The notes: a model not told the origin generated them from the letters alone. A DNA stretch of 62,057 bases from CAYONP01 sp964405335 (GCA_964405335.1 CAYONP010000024.1:1-62057); one strand, 5' to 3'. Numbered from the stretch's first letter, positions 23,892 through 32,513 are shown. A program made the numbers and translations.

Positions 23892-25235
23892 TCAGGCGGC
23901 GATGCCGGCGGCGGTGAAGGCCAGACGGAAGAGACTGACCACCTGGCCGAGCACGCGATCGTCCGGCCCTTCGGCCAGGATGCGGGCGACCGACTCGGTG
24001 CCGCTGTAGCGCACAATCACCCGCCCGTCGCGGCCGAGCAGGCCGTCGGCCTGCTCCCGCGCGGCGCGCAGCACCGGGATCGAGTCGATGCTCGGCTTGG
24101 CGCTCACCCGCAGGTTGGCCACGCGCTGGGGCACCAGCGGGATGGCGGCCGCCAGGTCGCTCAGCCGGCGGCCCGAGCGCTGCATCTCGGCGAGCACCTG
24201 AATGGCCGAAATGAGGGCGTCGTCGGTCGGCGCGAAGCGGCGGAAGATGGTGTGGCCAGACGGCTCGCCGCCGAGCGCCGCGTCGTGCTCGCGCATCATC
24301 AGCCAGACGTTGCGATCGCCCACGTCGCTGCGGTGGAAGCGGCAGCCGATGCCGCCGAGCCAATGCTCGAGCCCGATGTTGCTCAACACCGTGCCGACCA
24401 CCTGCTGCCCGGTCAGCTCGCCGCGCGCCTGCAGCGCCTGTGCGGCGATGCCCAGGATGCGGTCGCCGCAGACAATCTGGTCGTCCTCGTCGATCACCAG
24501 CAGCCGGTCGCCGTCGCCGTCGTGGGCCAGACCGATGTCGGCGCGATGCTCGGCCTTCGCCGCGCGGACGTAGTCGGGGTGGAGCGAGCCGCAGCCGTCG
24601 TTGATCCGCTCGCCCTGGTCCTCGTTGCCGACGGCAATCACCTCGGCCCCGAGCAAGCTCAGCGCCATCGGCGTGCTCTCGCGCGTGGCGCCGCGGGCGC
24701 AATCGACGGCGATGCTCAAACCGCGCAAGTCGCAGCCGGGCGGCATGGTCGACACGGCCGCGGCGACGTAGCGCTCGATGGCGTCGAGCCGCAACCGCGC
24801 CCGCCCGCGCTGCGCCGGCCTGGGCAGGCTGGTGGTGGTGGGGAAGAGCCGCTCGATCAACCGCTCGACGCTGGGGCAGACCTTCTCGCCGCCGGGGCCG
24901 AACAACTTGAACCCGTTCTCGCCGGCGGGATTGTGCGAGGCCGAGATGGCAATCCCGGCCGGCGCGCGCTCGACCTCGACGAAGTGCGCCACCGCCGGCG
25001 TCGGGACCACGCCCAGGTCGACCGCGTCGCAGCCGCCGGCGGTCAGGCCGGCAATCACCGACTCGCTCAGCTCGCCCCCCCACGGCCGCGGGTCGCGACC
25101 GACAAAGACCGTGCTGCCGGCCTCGCCCATCTGCTCGGCCACCGCGCGGCCCAGCCGCCAGGCGCCATCGAGGTTGATCGGCCACTCGCCGCTGGTGCCA
25201 CGGATTCCATCGGTCCCGAAAAGCCGCTCGGCCAT
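23892..25235 (-). CDS. glmM: Phosphoglucosamine mutase
   Basis: 447 residues of the alpha-D-phosphohexomutase family. It has RLFGTDGIRG at the start, the phosphoserine loop SASHNP (catalytic S100), the metal loop DGDGDR (239-244), a GGEPSGH sugar-binding loop and RYSGTES for phosphate binding. The GTDGIRG start and GGEPSGH loop point to GlmM (glucosamine-6-P to glucosamine-1-P for peptidoglycan and LPS) rather than PMM/PGM, though overlap in specificity is possible. The ATG at 25235 has GAGGAG 7 nt upstream. It follows an acyltransferase-like gene with a 10-bp gap. Confidence 0.85.
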   Translation of the reverse strand: MAERLFGTDGIRGTSGEWPINLDGAWRLGRAVAEQMGEAGSTVFVGRDPRPWGGELSESVIAGLTAGGCDAVDLGVVPTPAVAHFVEVERAPAGIAISASHNPAGENGFKLFGPGGEKVCPSVERLIERLFPTTTSLPRPAQRGRARLRLDAIERYVAAAVSTMPPGCDLRGLSIAVDCARGATRESTPMALSLLGAEVIAVGNEDQGERINDGCGSLHPDYVRAAKAEHRADIGLAHDGDGDRLLVIDEDDQIVCGDRILGIAAQALQARGELTGQQVVGTVLSNIGLEHWLGGIGCRFHRSDVGDRNVWLMMREHDAALGGEPSGHTIFRRFAPTDDALISAIQVLAEMQRSGRRLSDLAAAIPLVPQRVANLRVSAKPSIDSIPVLRAAREQADGLLGRDGRVIVRYSGTESVARILAEGPDDRVLGQVVSLFRLAFTAAGIAA

Positions 25236-25245
25236 GCTGACTCCT

Positions 25246-25953
25246 CTATTCGTCGCGCGAGCCCCAGACAATCGGGCTGCGAACCACCGACCCCGCCACG
25301 AACCACCCGCCCGCCGTCACACCGGGGTAGAACCGGCAACCGCGACCGGCCACCGTGCCCGGGTTCAGCACCGTGTGGCAGCCGGTCTGGCAACCGTCGC
25401 CCAGCACCGCGCCGAATTTGCGCAGACCCGTGTCGTAACGCTGCCCGCCGGCGTGGACCAGCACCGTGTCGCCGGCCAGCTTGAAGTTCGAGAGCACCGT
25501 CCCCGCGCCGAGATTGACCTGCCGGCCGACCAGGCTGTCGCCCAGATAGTTGAAGTGCGGCGCGGCCGCGCCGGGCAGCATCACCACGCTCTTCAGCTCG
25601 CTGCAGTGGCCCACGGTGCAGCCGTCGCCAAGCACGATGTTGCCGCGCAGGTAGGCGCCCTGGCGCAGCGTCACGCCGTCGCCAATCAGCGCCGGCCCTT
25701 GGACATAGACCCCCGGCTCGACCCGCACGCCGACCCCGAGCCGGACCTCGCCGGTGAACCAAGCGCCGTCGATGCTCGGCGTGCCGGCGCCGGCCGCCGC
25801 CTCGGCGACCAGGTCGGCCAGCCGGTGCAGCGCGGTCCAGACCGGCTCGTCGTCGGCGAACAGCGCGGGCAGCGCGAAGCCGTCGAGGTCGAAGAACCCG
25901 CCGGCGGCCAGTGGATGCTGCGCGATATCGGCCATGACGCCAGCCTGCTGCAT
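25246..25953 (-). CDS. Left-handed beta-helix acyltransferase-like protein, GlmU C-terminal type
   Basis: 235 residues dominated by hexapeptide repeats (VEPGVYVQGPALIGDGVTLR, VLGDGCTVGHCSELKSVVML and later turns). The segment HFNYLGDSLVGRQVNLGAGT resembles the acetyl-CoA site of GlmU. The nucleotidyltransferase half of GlmU is absent. It sits directly upstream of glmM, so amino-sugar acetylation or a sugar-nucleotide regulatory role is likely. The start is ambiguous between 25953 and the ATG at 25935. Among related proteins, similar domains form part of sugar-1-P nucleotidylyltransferases. Confidence 0.75.
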   Translation of the reverse strand: MQQAGVMADIAQHPLAAGGFFDLDGFALPALFADDEPVWTALHRLADLVAEAAAGAGTPSIDGAWFTGEVRLGVGVRVEPGVYVQGPALIGDGVTLRQGAYLRGNIVLGDGCTVGHCSELKSVVMLPGAAAPHFNYLGDSLVGRQVNLGAGTVLSNFKLAGDTVLVHAGGQRYDTGLRKFGAVLGDGCQTGCHTVLNPGTVAGRGCRFYPGVTAGGWFVAGSVVRSPIVWGSRDE

Positions 25954-26133
25954 CGATTAGAGCCCCCGTGCCGCATGATGTCGCGACACCTGCTCACCCC
26001 ACCCAGGTCTGCAATCGGCGTGCCACCCGTCCACCCAAGACCTAGTGAATGTTCACTATATTGCCACCAGCGGCCATTTGTCAATGGTGCGAGCAAATGT
26101 CCAGGCAGGTGCGACGGGCGCTCGGCTGGGCGA

Positions 26134-26358
26134 GGTAGGGCGACTTCGCCGAAGGCGCCTGTTGCAGCGTGAGCCCGGTGCCACTGGCGGCGGGGCGGTG
26201 GGTTGGCGGGCAGGCGACAGCGACGCCGGACACGGTAGGGCGACTTCGCCGAAGGCGCCTGCGGCAACGTGAGCCCGGTGCCACTGGCGGCTCGCCCGCC
26301 AGTGCCGCCGGCTGGCTCCTGGTCAGCACTGGCGGACCAGCCGCCAGCGGCACCGACC
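26134..26358. repeat. Repeat cluster: 58-bp direct repeats and REP2 palindromes
   Basis: Two 58-bp direct repeats (26134-26191 and 26234-26291, a 100-bp period) start GGTAGGGCGACTTCGCCG and end in GGTGCCACTGGCGGC. They differ at only a few positions. The second runs into a complete REP2 palindrome (26277-26309), and another inverted copy follows at 26321-26358. The whole 445-bp gap 25954-26398 contains no convincing gene; 25954-26133 shows nothing recognisable apart from a locally AT-richer patch near 26045-26070. Confidence 0.75.
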
Positions 26359-26398
26359 GTTGGCCAGGCCAATCACGGACACCCAGCCCGGCGGGCGC

Positions 26399-27874
26399 TC
26401 AGAGCAACCCCGCCGCGCGCAGCTTCGCTGCGTTCAGGTCCGCCCGCCACCGCACCTCGGCGAAGTAGCTCGCCGCCTCGCCCGGCGCGCCGACCTGGTA
26501 GACCGCGTGGCCCTCCAAGCGCAGCTCGAGCCGGAACGAGACCGTCCCCGCCGCGGCGCGCGCGTTGGCCGTCGGCTGGCCACCGAGGAACGCCTGCTGA
26601 GGCGTCGGGAGCGAGCCAATCGTCGGTTCGGCGTGGATCAACAGGTAGGCCTGCTGCTCGGCGGTCAGCTCGGCGAACGGCGCCACGCGGTCGACGCCGT
26701 CAGCGGCGACCAGGTCGGCCGCGGAGAATGGCGAGTCGGGCGCGGTGCGCGCGGTCAGCGCCGCCCAGACGCCCGCCGGCATCGCCACCGCCCCGCGCGG
26801 CGCAACCGCCGGATGGCGGTCGAGCCGGAGGCTCCGGTCGTCGAGCACGGTGAACAGCAGGCCGCTGGAGATCTGAATCAGACACCGCAGGTTGATCACG
26901 TCGTAATCGCCGGCGGAGACGAACAGCCGCTCGGCGGCGAACTCATCGGCCACCGTGCAGGGCCCGTGAGCCGAGAGCAGGCCGCACAGCTCGGCCAGCG
27001 TGTAGGCGTCCGAGCGCGGGATGGTGACCAGCGCGGGGCCGGTCCGCTCGGGATCGAGCAGGTTGAACACCAGGTTGCGCAAACGCCCGCCGTCGTCGCC
27101 GGCCGCGGTCAGCGAGCCATTGGCTTGCTCGGCGTACGAGGCACCGGAGTCGGCCGGCGGAGTGCCGAAGATGGTCAGCGGCCGGAAGAGCGGTCGCCCT
27201 TCGGCGTCGTGCAGCACGACCTGGCCGTGGACCGACAGGCGCAGCGCCGGCTGACTCGGCACATAGGCCCAGTGCGCGTGGCGCCGGCGGAACTCGTCCT
27301 GGCTGGCCTGCCGCTCGGCCCAGGCGGCGTCGGACAGCGCCACACCGTTACGCCGCTCGGCGTCGGTGCGCGAGATCCGGTCGCCGCCGGGTGGCAGATA
27401 GGTCTGCAGCCGGCGATCCTCGAGGTGCGGGAACATCGCGCGCGCCATCGTCGCCGCGGCGGGCGAGAGCGCACCGAGTGGCAGCAGCGCGCCGCCGGCC
27501 AGCGCATCGAGCTGCGCCGGCTCGAGCTGGGCCAGCATGGCGCTGATGGTGACCGTCATGTCGGGCCACTCGGCGTCGCCGTCGACTCGCCGAGTGAGGC
27601 TCGGTGCGCACCAGGCCGTGCGCTGTTCGGGCTGGCCGGACTCATCGAGCCGGAGCACGCCGTCGTCGGCGTGATAAGGGCAGCCGTGGGAATGCTCGCG
27701 CAGGAAGGCGCGCATCTCCTCGGGATCCTCGGTGTCGGGCAGCCAGCCGGTGTCGAGCGGCAGCACCACGGGGCCATAGCCAGGCTGGGCCAACGCCTGT
27801 AGGGCGACCAGCGGGTCGGCGGCGGCCGGGGCCAGGACGACCAGTCCAACCAGAACGAGGCAGGCGGTTCGCAT
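26399..27874 (-). CDS. Exported hypothetical protein
   Basis: 491 residues. A signal peptide (MRTACLVLVGLVVLAPAAA) is followed by a mature protein with two Cys in the N-terminal part (HGCPYH and AWCAP) and no recognised domain. The centre has regular strands (LRLSVHGQVVLHDAEGRPLF, LVFNLLDPERTGPALVTIPR). The ATG at 27874 has GGGAG 7 nt upstream. It is divergent from the ChaN-like gene with 182 bp between starts. Probably periplasmic; function unknown. Confidence 0.6.
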   Translation of the reverse strand: MRTACLVLVGLVVLAPAAADPLVALQALAQPGYGPVVLPLDTGWLPDTEDPEEMRAFLREHSHGCPYHADDGVLRLDESGQPEQRTAWCAPSLTRRVDGDAEWPDMTVTISAMLAQLEPAQLDALAGGALLPLGALSPAAATMARAMFPHLEDRRLQTYLPPGGDRISRTDAERRNGVALSDAAWAERQASQDEFRRRHAHWAYVPSQPALRLSVHGQVVLHDAEGRPLFRPLTIFGTPPADSGASYAEQANGSLTAAGDDGGRLRNLVFNLLDPERTGPALVTIPRSDAYTLAELCGLLSAHGPCTVADEFAAERLFVSAGDYDVINLRCLIQISSGLLFTVLDDRSLRLDRHPAVAPRGAVAMPAGVWAALTARTAPDSPFSAADLVAADGVDRVAPFAELTAEQQAYLLIHAEPTIGSLPTPQQAFLGGQPTANARAAAGTVSFRLELRLEGHAVYQVGAPGEAASYFAEVRWRADLNAAKLRAAGLL

Positions 27875-28056
27875 TGGATTCTCCCTGCTCGGCGTCAGTT
27901 GTGGGCCATCAGGCAACGCGACGTCCGTCGCCGCGCCGAGCATACGCCGCGAGTGAACGCCAGTCCACCCCAAGTTCACGGGCAGTGCAACAGTTGCTCA
28001 ACAAACCGGTGACGATCGGCGCGGCTGCGGCATACTGAGCGGGCAGGAATGCGCCC

Positions 28057-28908
28057 ATGACGCCCTGGCTGTTGACCCTCTCGCTCGCCGCCGCGCCGGC
28101 CGACCCGGCCGCCTATGCCCTGTACTGGGGCGACGGCCGGCGGGCCACCTTCGCGAACGTGGTCGAGCAGGCGGCCGCCGCAGAGGTGGTCTTCTTCGGC
28201 GAGCTGCACAACAACGCCGTGGCGCATTGGCTGCAACTGCGGCTGACCGCCGCGCTCTATGCCGCGCTCGGCGAGCGGCTGGTGCTCGGCGCCGAGATGT
28301 ACGAGCGCGACGACCAGTTGGTGCTCGACGAGTTTCTCGCCGGCCGCCTCCGCGAGGCCGACCTGGCCAAGGAGGCCAAGCTCTGGCCGAACCACGAGAC
28401 CGACTACCTCCCGCTGCTCCGTTTCGCCGCGGCGCATCGGCTGCGGTTTGTCGCCGGTAACGTGCCGCGCCGCTACGCCGCGCTGGTCGCGCGCGACGGC
28501 CTGGCGGCGCTGGACAGCCTGAGCCACGAGGCGAAGCAGCTCTTCGCGCCGCTGCCGCTCGAGATCGACCAGAGCCTGCCCGGCTACGCGGCCATCCTGC
28601 AGATGGCCGGACACCCCGGCGCGCAGCCCGAGCGGATGGTCGCCGCGCAGGCGCTCAAGGATGCGACCATGGCCGACAGCATCCGCCGCGCGCTGCGGCC
28701 GGGCGAGACGATGCTGCACTTCAACGGCGCCTACCACAGCAACGGCGGCGAGGGCATCTTGTGGTACCTCGAGCAGTACCGCCCCGGCGCGCGGACGTTC
28801 GTGCTCAGCACCGTCGAGCAGGCCGACCTGTCGGCACTCGGCGAGGAGTCGAACAACCTCGCCGACGCGGTGCTGGTCACCCCGCCCGACCTGACCCATA
28901 CGCACTGA
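28057..28908 (+). CDS. ChaN-family lipoprotein-like haem-binding protein
   Basis: 283 residues of the ChaN/Cofac_haem_bdg (DUF399) family: FFGELHNNAVAHWLQ, GAEMYERDDQ, PNHETDYLPLLRF, GNVPRRYAAL and FNGAYHSNGGEG match the conserved blocks. Campylobacter ChaN binds haem as a dimer. The N-terminus is a short signal-like stretch without a clear lipobox. A diverged copy of its last 35-40 codons lies 1.2 kb downstream, beyond an islet of different base composition. Confidence 0.8.
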   Translation: MTPWLLTLSLAAAPADPAAYALYWGDGRRATFANVVEQAAAAEVVFFGELHNNAVAHWLQLRLTAALYAALGERLVLGAEMYERDDQLVLDEFLAGRLREADLAKEAKLWPNHETDYLPLLRFAAAHRLRFVAGNVPRRYAALVARDGLAALDSLSHEAKQLFAPLPLEIDQSLPGYAAILQMAGHPGAQPERMVAAQALKDATMADSIRRALRPGETMLHFNGAYHSNGGEGILWYLEQYRPGARTFVLSTVEQADLSALGEESNNLADAVLVTPPDLTHTH

Positions 28909-28984
28909 CGCCGTCACAGAGCGGACCGCCGGCCCGTTAGCGCCTTGACGCTCCTAGCGGCTCCAAGTCGCCGCTCAGTCGCCC

Positions 28985-29013
28985 TTGATGCACAAACAAA
29001 TGTGTGCTATACT
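28985..29013 (+). promoter_or_regulatory. Promoter upstream of the HNH gene
   Basis: TTGATG (28985-28990), exactly 17 nt, TATACT (29008-29013). Transcription from about 29020 would leave an untranslated leader of some 155 nt before the HNH start at 29177. The surrounding DNA is more AT-rich than average. Confidence 0.55.
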
Positions 29014-29176
29014 CATCGGCCAACCGCTCTCCGGGCTGAGCCGAAGCAATATGGAGTGTATCCATGCTGCATGAGGGCTTCTCTGACGAGAACGGAAGTC
29101 AGGAACGCTCTCCTGCACTCCAAGGCTAGCTTTGGCGCCAGCGCAACGTAAGGCGGCCTAAAGGGACGGAAGCACC

Positions 29177-29836
29177 ATGCGTGATGACTTCTCAGCGCCG
29201 ACAAAGGAGCTACTTGGCAGACGCGTTGGTTTCGTTTGCTCCAACCCCGGATGCGGGCGACAGACAAGCGGGCCGCAGGCAGTTACCACAGGCGCTGTCA
29301 ACCTAGGCGTTGCGGCTCACATTACGGCCGCGTCACCAAACGGTCCTCGTTTCGACGCCACTCTGACAGCTGATCAGCGTATGGACTCATCGAACGGAAT
29401 CTGGCTGTGCCAGGTTTGTGCAAAACTCATTGACAGCGACGTCGTCCGTTTCAACCGCGCTGTCCTTGAGGGATGGAAGCGAGCCGCCGAGCGAGCCGCT
29501 GCGACGGCCCTGGTTCGTTGCGGTGCCGGAGCGTCTGAGGGCCAGCAAGAGGATTATGCGAAGATCGAGCGACTCATGCCGGCTCTTCTCGAAGAGATGC
29601 GGGAGGACCTTACAAACCACCCCACGACCCGGGAATTCATCATCAAGAAGCGTGGCTGGGTGTACGTCAACACCCCCGGCAAATCGATCCTGGCATACTA
29701 CTTTGACGAACACGAGGACCTTGAGGGCAAGATGCAGGTTTTAGATAACCTCGGACTCATTCGAGATATCACTTACAACAGCGTGAAGCGGTTCGTGTTC
29801 GAGGAGCGCTTCGTTGACTACCTCACGGGAGCATGA
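29177..29836 (+). CDS. HNH-type nuclease-like protein of the defence-associated kind
   Basis: 219 residues. The N-terminal 110 residues form a Cys-rich HNH-like module: C21 and C26, AAHITAASPNGPRFD with H48, SNGIWLCQVCAKLID with N73, C78 and C81, and WKRAAE closing it. This closely resembles the HNH module of CBASS Cap5 effectors (HNH-SAVED), but no SAVED domain follows. The C-terminal 90 residues (REDLTNHP..., then NLGLIRDITYNSVKRFV) look like a small winged-helix-type domain. Codon use is visibly less GC-rich than its neighbours, and it lies between chaN and a chaN fragment, indicating acquisition. Target and trigger are unknown. Confidence 0.65.
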   Translation: MRDDFSAPTKELLGRRVGFVCSNPGCGRQTSGPQAVTTGAVNLGVAAHITAASPNGPRFDATLTADQRMDSSNGIWLCQVCAKLIDSDVVRFNRAVLEGWKRAAERAAATALVRCGAGASEGQQEDYAKIERLMPALLEEMREDLTNHPTTREFIIKKRGWVYVNTPGKSILAYYFDEHEDLEGKMQVLDNLGLIRDITYNSVKRFVFEERFVDYLTGA

Positions 29837-29958
29837 ATCGGCGCCGTCCAGCATCCGGTTGGAGTCCACGCGCCTGGGCGTCTGTCCGCTCCTGTCACTG
29901 AGACCCGCGGCCGATTGGGACCGTTTGGCTACCCACGCATACCCACAGTCCCCAACGG

Positions 29959-30117
29959 ATGCGGTCACCATCGGCGAGCAAGGCGATCGTGAACACGACC
30001 GCGAAGAGCTGCGCCCTGAGCCGTAACGAGGCGGACGCGGGCACGCTGGGCGAGGAGTCGCGCCACCTGGCCGACGCGGTGCTGGTCACCCCGCCCGACC
30101 TGACCCACACGCACTGA
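29959..30117 (+). pseudogene. Fragment of a second chaN-like gene (3' end)
   Basis: The frame ending at 30117 reads LADAVLVTPPDLTHTH, the same last 16 residues as ChaN at 28908, preceded by TLGEESRH versus ALGEESNN. Homology fades upstream of about 30005. The DNA differs at several sites, so this is a diverged copy rather than a fresh target-site duplication. The remaining stretch between the HNH gene and the prepilin (29837-30252) holds no other gene; 30144-30158 is a small hairpin (CCTAT...ATAGG). Confidence 0.6.
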
Positions 30118-30161
30118 CCGCCCGCGGTTCGATTTGCGACCGACCTATCCGAAATAGGCCC

Positions 30162-30167
30162 TTGACA
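30162..30167 (+). promoter_or_regulatory. Possible -35 element of the prepilin gene
   Basis: TTGACA at 30162-30167 with no good -10 at 16-18 nt spacing (best is CACCAT/CATGAT). The same arrangement, TTGACA followed by a poor -10, precedes the exported gene at 34329. Confidence 0.3.
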
Positions 30168-30252
30168 ACCCCTGGTGGCTGTGGCACCATGATGCCGGCG
30201 CCGTTGAAATGAGATTGAGAGCCATTCTCAACATACGGCGACGGAGGGCAGG

Positions 30253-31002
30253 ATGCCAATGCGACGGCGCGCGTTCACGTTGATCGAACTCCTGGTGGTG
30301 ATTGCCATCATCGCCATCCTGGCGGCGATCCTCTTCCCGGTGTTTGCCAAGGCGCGAGAGAAGGCACGGCAGACCTCGTGTCTCTCGAACCTCAAGCAGG
30401 TCGGGCTGTCGGTCTCGATGTACGTGCAGGACCACGACTACCGGTTCCCGATGCACTCGTCGCCCAGCTCGTTCAATCCGCGCACCCGCTGGGCCGACTA
30501 TCTCTACCCCTACATCAAGAACACGCAGCTCTTCCTCTGTCCCTCGGCGCCGCTCGATGTCTTCGGCAAGACCTTCGCCCACGATCCGAGCGCGCGCTAC
30601 GGCGGCTACGGCTACAACTACCAGTACTTGGGTAACAGTCGGAACGGCGCCAACCTGCCGTTCAGTGCCAACGAGGCCGACCTGCGCGCCCCGGCGGCGA
30701 CGTTCGTGGTCGCCGACACCGCCGGCGCGGTGAAGGCCGACGGCACGCTCGGCGGCGAGTATGTGATCGACCCGCCGCTGCCCAGCCAGCGCGGCAGCGG
30801 CCAGGCCTCGGGCTACTACGAGAACGGCGGCCCGCAGGGCGGTCGCTCGATCCCCGCCGAGCGGCACAACGAGATGGCCAACGTCAACTACGCCGACGGC
30901 CACGCCAAGGCGCTGCGGCTGCAGGCGATGGACGACTCGGACCGCGACGGGGTGGTGGACAACGGCAACTACAACGGGAGTGGGGATGCCGGGGTGCTGT
31001 AG
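30253..31002 (+). CDS. Type II secretion/type IV pilus prepilin-like protein with H-x9-DG motif
   Basis: 249 residues. The N-terminal prepilin segment RRRAFTLIELLVVIAIIAI is the prepilin-peptidase methylation motif plus hydrophobic helix. The next segment (FPVFAKAREKARQTSCLSNL) is characteristic of Armatimonadota-like prepilins. Near the C-terminus HNEMANVNYADG is the H-x9-DG motif of DUF1559-type proteins. It is processed and assembled at the inner membrane; many paralogues usually exist per genome. A ribosome site (GGAGGGCAGG) precedes the ATG. Confidence 0.85.
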   Translation: MPMRRRAFTLIELLVVIAIIAILAAILFPVFAKAREKARQTSCLSNLKQVGLSVSMYVQDHDYRFPMHSSPSSFNPRTRWADYLYPYIKNTQLFLCPSAPLDVFGKTFAHDPSARYGGYGYNYQYLGNSRNGANLPFSANEADLRAPAATFVVADTAGAVKADGTLGGEYVIDPPLPSQRGSGQASGYYENGGPQGGRSIPAERHNEMANVNYADGHAKALRLQAMDDSDRDGVVDNGNYNGSGDAGVL

Positions 31003-31150
31003 GGCGGACGAGGGGTCAGGAGCCCTCGGGTGTGCGGGGGCTCCTGGCCGGGTTGCACTTGCTGAAGCAGCGGCACAGCGGCTTCTGGTCGCGTTTGGTG
31101 CGGAGGTCCGTTGAACTGTCCGCTGCGAGACAGGTCGCTCTCCCTAGCCC

Positions 31151-31444
31151 TCACAGCTCTGGGAGAGCGTCGGTTTTGGCCAGGATCTGCTCATAGGCGG
31201 CACGGTCGAGCGGGCAGTCGACCAAGTTCCTGAACTGGCCAAGCGGAAGCCGAACCTGCCTGGCCATCTGGCTGAGCAGGTGGTCGGGGACATCCTTGTT
31301 CGGCGACCCGTGGCTCAGCTTGGTGCGGGCCCGCGTTCGGCGGCCGTCAAGCGTCAAGTAGGTGAAGTAGGTGTGGTCGTTCTCTTCGATCTCGAACCCC
31401 TTGGCCGCCAACCCCTCCTCGATATCGCGCCGTTTACGTGGCAT
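31151..31444 (-). CDS. HicA-like small protein
   Basis: 97 residues. KRRDIEEGLAAKGFEIEENDH followed by TYFTY resembles the YcfA/HicA mRNA interferase fold (double-stranded-RNA-binding-like, with a catalytic His, here H in NDHTYF). The C-terminal part is longer than in typical HicA. The ATG at 31444 overlaps the end of the upstream gene by 11 bp; a longer frame to 31483 is less likely. The upstream partner is not HicB-like. Confidence 0.5.
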   Translation of the reverse strand: MPRKRRDIEEGLAAKGFEIEENDHTYFTYLTLDGRRTRARTKLSHGSPNKDVPDHLLSQMARQVRLPLGQFRNLVDCPLDRAAYEQILAKTDALPEL

Positions 31445-32513
31445 CGGCCGCCTCCCTGAAGCGGTCGCGATAGGTGCGCCCAAGCGCCTGCGCCGACTCG
31501 GTCAAGCCGGTCTCATCCGCCTCTGCGTAGTGCCGCCAGGTGAACAGCAGGTAGTCGACTAGCTCATCGATCAACTGGTCTCTGGTCTCGGCGAACACGT
31601 GAATGTCAAGTTCATGGTCGGTAACCAGGTAGAGCTGCCGGCTCTCGTCCAGCACCGGTGAGAACTGCAGTGGCGGCTCGGCGATGAGCTTCATGCCGCT
31701 CTGCTGCACCTCCCTGAGCTCCACCGGCGAAAGATCCACGGGCTCGATGCGAGACACATTGACCAGCTTCTCCGGGTGCCCGTCGGGCCCAAGGGTGAAC
31801 TCGCCCGTAACCTGCACCAGGTCGCGGCGGCTGGCGAGGATCTGGTCTTCGATCTCGATCAGGTAGGAGCAGTCGATCAGGCGGCCGGTGACCGGGTGCT
31901 TGATGGACAACCGGGTCTCATCAAACTGCACCCGGACGAGCTCGCCGGTGACGGTCATCGCCGTCTGGTCTTCCGTGGTCCTCTCCAACCACTGCCTTGC
32001 CTGCCGCCGCGTGGTGTCGCGAAGTGTCGCCGTCCGCCCGTTGGCGTGGCAGGAAGCCCACCAGCGCTCGCCGGGCTGCGGCCCAAGATCCTCGATCACT
32101 TGCAGGACGCGGTGGCGGTACCGCGAGTCGGCGATCAGGGTTCGTAGGCGTGCCTCGTCGCCGCTGGTCGTGGCGTCAATCGCCTCGACAATCTGGGCCG
32201 CGATGTTGGGCCGCGCGCCGACCTCGGGCAACATCGGCTGAGTTGACTCGTCCACGACGGCGAAGGGTATCGCGTAGCTGTCCTCTCTGGGCACGGCCAC
32301 CCGTAGCGAGTACCGTTGCCGATACTCCTCCGGTGGCTTGAAGCGCTGTCGCAGCTCGTAGCCTTCGGCCATCGACCCCATCAACAGGGCCAGTTGCCTG
32401 AGGCTCTCCAGGGCACGCTGAAGCACGGCGACCGAGACCGTGTGCACCGCGGTCTCCGCACCCTCAATTCTGAACTCGGCCCACTCTAGACCTTCCATCG
32501 ACTGCCCGTGCAC
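31434..32513 (-). CDS. Unknown protein coupled to the HicA-like gene
   Basis: 359 residues, not recognised. The N-terminal half is helical (VLQRALESLRQLALLMGSMAEGY); the middle and C-terminal parts are strand-rich (MTVTGELVRVQFDETRLSIK, LVQVTGEFTLGPDGHPEKLV) and end in a helix. Some resemblance in layout to large partner proteins of small toxins. A GTG at 32513 with GGGAAG upstream, or ATG at 32498, are both possible starts. Because it overlaps the HicA-like gene, a toxin-antitoxin or nuclease-partner relation is possible but unproven. Confidence 0.45.
   Translation of the reverse strand: MHGQSMEGLEWAEFRIEGAETAVHTVSVAVLQRALESLRQLALLMGSMAEGYELRQRFKPPEEYRQRYSLRVAVPREDSYAIPFAVVDESTQPMLPEVGARPNIAAQIVEAIDATTSGDEARLRTLIADSRYRHRVLQVIEDLGPQPGERWWASCHANGRTATLRDTTRRQARQWLERTTEDQTAMTVTGELVRVQFDETRLSIKHPVTGRLIDCSYLIEIEDQILASRRDLVQVTGEFTLGPDGHPEKLVNVSRIEPVDLSPVELREVQQSGMKLIAEPPLQFSPVLDESRQLYLVTDHELDIHVFAETRDQLIDELVDYLLFTWRHYAEADETGLTESAQALGRTYRDRFREAADAT

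Noticed and set aside
28945..29151. 68-codon frame between chaN and the HNH gene
   Set aside because: It overlaps the predicted promoter and leader, has no ribosome site and resembles nothing known.
28838..30117. chaN end duplication as a target-site duplication of a mobile element
   Set aside because: The two copies differ at several codons and over a longer span than a typical target duplication.
30162..30200. Sigma-54-type promoter before the prepilin
   Set aside because: A TGGCAC-like block is present, but the spacing to a GC-type -12 element is one base short.
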